This document shows, one piece after another, positions 18,361 to 20,716 of a DNA stretch of 20,716 nucleotides; position 1 is the first letter of the stretch, and each line of letters starts with the position of its first letter. The DNA lies in assembly GCA_009746045.1 (NCBI GenBank), contig RPFO01001827.1, positions 1-20,716 of the forward strand, read 5' to 3'. The translations under genes and the position numbers were made by a program. The stretch comes from Mesostigma viride (Eukaryota; Streptophyta; Mesostigmatophyceae; Mesostigmatales; Mesostigmataceae). The notes beneath the pieces are model-generated. The model saw only the letters and a program-made list of their open reading frames with translations. It was not told the DNA's origin and searched no databases.

Positions 18361-19250
18361 GGACCAGTCAGAAATGGTGTCCACCAAGCTATTCCCCCCA
18401 CACCCACAGTTGTCCTTGTCCACATACCTTTCCAGTACAGTTGTCCTCAGCTTCTCAGCAACGGGCGACTCCTCTCCTTCTTGATGCCTTGACAGATATC
18501 ACATAAACAAAACACGATCACGAGAGCATCAGGATTGTTAGAGGTTTCCTCCATCAACGACCGTAAGATACACACACCTCAAAAACCAACTTTCTTGTCC
18601 TCCCAAATAACATATGTTTTTAAATGTAAAATAAATCACATTCATATTCTGTCACTTGATTTAACCACACAATTGTTCAGGTCCAACGCCCGTTGGCATT
18701 ACGCCTCTTCCCGGTAAAATACTATTTATTGCTCCAACCCCACAAGAAACTCGTTCCGGACCTGTTCGAAGCGAAGAGCACTGCCAGGGATCGGAGTCGA
18801 GCCAGATTTGTGTGCGGAACATGATGGCTGGCCTACCTGGTGTGGAGCAATAATGTCGACATTTTCAGTGACTGTTCAGCCTAAAAAAATAACAAGCAGA
18901 TGCGACGGCCCCTCCATTAAACAAATTATCCACCACTGTTGCGCTACACTAGCAATGTTTGTCAAGGTCCAACGGCCGTTGGCATCAAATAAATCACAAC
19001 CATTGGTCACTCCATTTAACAATACCCACAACTTTTTAACCACACTAGAAATGTTTTTTGAGGTCCAACGGCCGTTGGAATCCAAAAAATGCCGAATTCA
19101 TGTCAAATTTATATAAATGTGACAGTTGACAGAATTAGAGATAATTAAATCATCAAATCCAGCTTTAGCCATCAGCTTTACACATCAGCAAAAATTGGCG
19201 AATTTCATTCAATATTAGAATTCAAAATTTATTAATGAAATTTATGTTTC
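18361..19250. other. Non-coding spacer with three diverged palindrome-bearing repeats
   Basis: No gene is supported. Three related segments of roughly 96 bp contain AATAAATCACA, ACCACAC or ACACTA, an AATGTTT or ATTGTT, and the palindrome: 18683-18696 (centre mutated, CCAACGCCCGTTGG), 18969-18982 and 19065-19078, the last two 96 bp apart. Short open frames on both strands cross these repeats and show no domain. The stretch 18361-18660 holds nothing I can name. Confidence 0.6.
19228..19233 (-). terminator. AATAAA polyadenylation-like signal after gene G
   Basis: AATAAA on the minus strand begins about 18 bp past the gene G stop. Reasonable position, but the flank is AT-rich, so chance is possible. 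Confidence 0.35.
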
Positions 19251-19251
19251 A

Positions 19252-20199
19252 TCATTCAACCTCTTCAGAATCCTCATCCAAACACAACATCATGTCCCCT
19301 TTCCACTTGTACATACTACTCTCGGCCAAATACAGCAAGCGTGCCTTCTTCCCCCCAAAAAACTTGAGATAATCCGGTGTGAAGATTGTTCCGCTGAGGA
19401 CCTGCATAGCTAACTCCACCAAAACGCTTGCCATATCCTCCTCCCTACACCTCCTCTCTAATAAGGCCTTCATGTCTGCGTTCTCATCAAATCCCATGAT
19501 CAGAACTGCACATGCCATTCCTCCCCCCTCCAGAGGCAGCCCCTCCAAAAGCTTCACCCATTCTGCCTCCCTACGCGCTCTCCTCCCCGGAGGAAAAAAA
19601 ATGTCCTCATCCGGGTCATAAGGAGTATCGCAGAACCAGAAAATGCTCCTTAACCCCCATAGTTCATAATTATCGTACAAGTCATCCATTTCCTTTCCCA
19701 ATTGGCGTAAGCGAGCTGTCCACCCCCTCCAATTCCTCTCCAACACACGTCTCCTCTCAGCACGCTCGGACCTGAACAACCCTCCCATCGTCCTTGCTCG
19801 TGCATGTCCCTCTGGTGCTGGCTGGCGTCCTAACACCTCCTCAACTTCTTCACAATATACCTTAAAATACATTCCCCTTGTGACGAGTGTGTAGGGGGTG
19901 ATATCAGCGCTTGCACACTTTACTTGCCCGCCATACAATTCTCGGAAAAGAGACTCAGTTATCAATGTACGAGGACCATCCCCGAATGCGTCCACGAACC
20001 CAGAAATTAACTTAAAGCTGAATTGGGGTTCATACCTCCCCGACACCGCTTCCCTAGCCCCTCTACAAACTGCTTCAAAGCGGGCTACGTCGGGCGCCTC
20101 CATAAAAGCTGCGACTTCGGTCCAAATTTCCCACGGCAGTGAGATATCCCCTTCCATTATCGGCCCCGACGTCAAACTTGTCCCCTCTGCACATAACAT
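19252..20199 (-). CDS. Gene G: F-box protein, 301-315 aa
   Basis: From the ATG at 20199 the product starts MLCAEGTSLTSG and is 315 residues. A second in-frame ATG at 20157 (MEGDISLPWEIW, 301 residues) puts the F-box at the very N terminus and is equally plausible. The F-box core is SLPWEIWTEVAAFMEAPDVA followed by RFEAVCRGAREAV. F-boxes bind Skp1 and link substrates to SCF ubiquitin ligases. The remainder has no recognised repeats (no LRR or Kelch). It includes a basic/coiled-looking part (RSERAERRRVLERNWRGWTA), an acidic stretch (DTPYDPDEDIFFPP) and an acidic tail. A CTAACGGCCGTTGG element lies 78 nt (or 120 nt) upstream. The F-box call rests on the first 35 residues; the substrate is unknown. 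Confidence 0.75.
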   Translation of the reverse strand: MLCAEGTSLTSGPIMEGDISLPWEIWTEVAAFMEAPDVARFEAVCRGAREAVSGRYEPQFSFKLISGFVDAFGDGPRTLITESLFRELYGGQVKCASADITPYTLVTRGMYFKVYCEEVEEVLGRQPAPEGHARARTMGGLFRSERAERRRVLERNWRGWTARLRQLGKEMDDLYDNYELWGLRSIFWFCDTPYDPDEDIFFPPGRRARREAEWVKLLEGLPLEGGGMACAVLIMGFDENADMKALLERRCREEDMASVLVELAMQVLSGTIFTPDYLKFFGGKKARLLYLAESSMYKWKGDMMLCLDEDSEEVE

Positions 20200-20277
20200 A
20201 CATCGACGTCCATCCTTAAAAAAAATGAGGTTTTGTCGGAAAGAAAATATGCAAACGTTAGGCGAGGTTTCCAATCC

Positions 20278-20291
20278 CTAACGGCCGTTGG
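20278..20291. promoter_or_regulatory. Palindrome-core element upstream of gene G
   Basis: CTAACGGCCGTTGG: the 10-bp core AACGGCCGTT is intact while the outer pair is imperfect, as in the two first units of the 207-bp array. The distance to the ATG is longer than for the other genes. Confidence 0.45.
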
Positions 20292-20340
20292 GTCACTAAT
20301 TGTTGTTTAACCCACTACAGTCGCATGAGAGAAAACGAAA

Positions 20341-20476
20341 GTCAATTTTATTCCAATTTCAAAGTGAAAGGAGAATCCACTATTACACCATTTTACAACA
20401 CAAATCAGGTCAATTTTATTCCAATTTCAAAGTAAAAGAGAATTCACCATTACACCATTTTACAACACAAATCAGG
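20341..20476. repeat. 68-bp direct duplication
   Basis: GTCAATTTTATTCCAATTTC begins at 20341 and again at 20409, each followed by AAAGT, a variable A/G-rich segment, and ATTACACCATTTTACAACAC plus AAATCAGG. A third, partial echo follows. The rest of 20292-20716 shows nothing firm beyond a short minus-strand open frame at 20543-20701. Confidence 0.85.
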
Positions 20477-20716
20477 ACTACATACACAAATTTCAAACCC
20501 AAAATGCGTCCAGTTATCCAGCCTCAAAAGCAAATTATTACTCTACATTTCCAGTTTTTCTATGAGGAAGAACCGTAGTAGAAGGTGAAGGAGAAGTCGA
20601 ACCTCAGAGAAGTCGACCTGAGTTCCATCCAGTATGGTCGTCCTGTTTACCCCCCTTATCACCCCTGCCAGCCCCTCCCTTGCTTGCTCAGACGTTCGCA
20701 TCTATCCTATGCCTAC

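Noticed and set aside
18760-18810. tRNA-like segment with a TTCGAA and GATCGGAGTCGAGCC
   Set aside because: No cloverleaf could be folded around it: the acceptor and anticodon arms are missing.
20543-20701. 52-codon minus-strand ORF near the right edge
   Set aside because: An in-frame stop sits directly before its ATG, the product is leucine-rich without a domain, and no other signal supports it.

Overview
The window looks like nuclear DNA of a plastid-bearing eukaryote, most likely a green alga. It carries a broken fragment of a plastid-type rpoB gene, long simple-sequence and satellite arrays, and genes for an F-box protein, a MYND-finger protein and several small Cys/His zinc-ribbon-like proteins. 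No bacterial operon signals or Shine-Dalgarno sites are apparent. The species cannot be named from the sequence. A giant-virus-derived (endogenised) origin for the gene-dense part is a live alternative, because its genes are intronless, all on one strand and closely spaced.

Layout: 1-193 is the 5' end of a minus-strand gene cut by the window edge. 221-1200 is a 46-bp tandem array (about 22 copies), each copy carrying the palindrome CCAACGGCCGTTGG or a variant. 1217-8895 is a 7.7-kb array of the hexamer GGACAA. It is stop-free in all six frames, so the giant apparent ORFs there are artefacts. 8896-9260 is a GC-rich, proline/alanine-type low-complexity stretch. 9260-9890 is mostly featureless. 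About 9890-10310 is a 79-bp tandem repeat. 10375-10890 is a decayed plastid rpoB fragment. 11128-16195 is a block of six minus-strand genes (called A-F here). 16230-18360 is a 207-bp tandem array (11 palindromes). 18360-19250 is non-coding with three more palindrome copies. 19252-20199 is an F-box gene (G). The right end holds a 68-bp direct duplication.

The connecting theme is the palindrome. Its 10-bp core, AACGGCCGTT, occurs about 45 times in unrelated repeat contexts and lies about 30-55 bp upstream of the chosen ATG of six of the eight minus-strand genes, and about 80-120 bp upstream in gene G. Copy number per upstream region varies from 1 to about 22. It reads as two head-to-head AACGG half-sites, which resemble Myb/MSA sites, so a shared promoter or enhancer element that has been repeatedly amplified is the best explanation. 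Genes A, B and D share an N-terminal C-x(2,4)-C-x(9,12)-C-x2-H module and form a local family. Genes A and F are each split by a frame break consistent with one missing base in a poly-C/G run.
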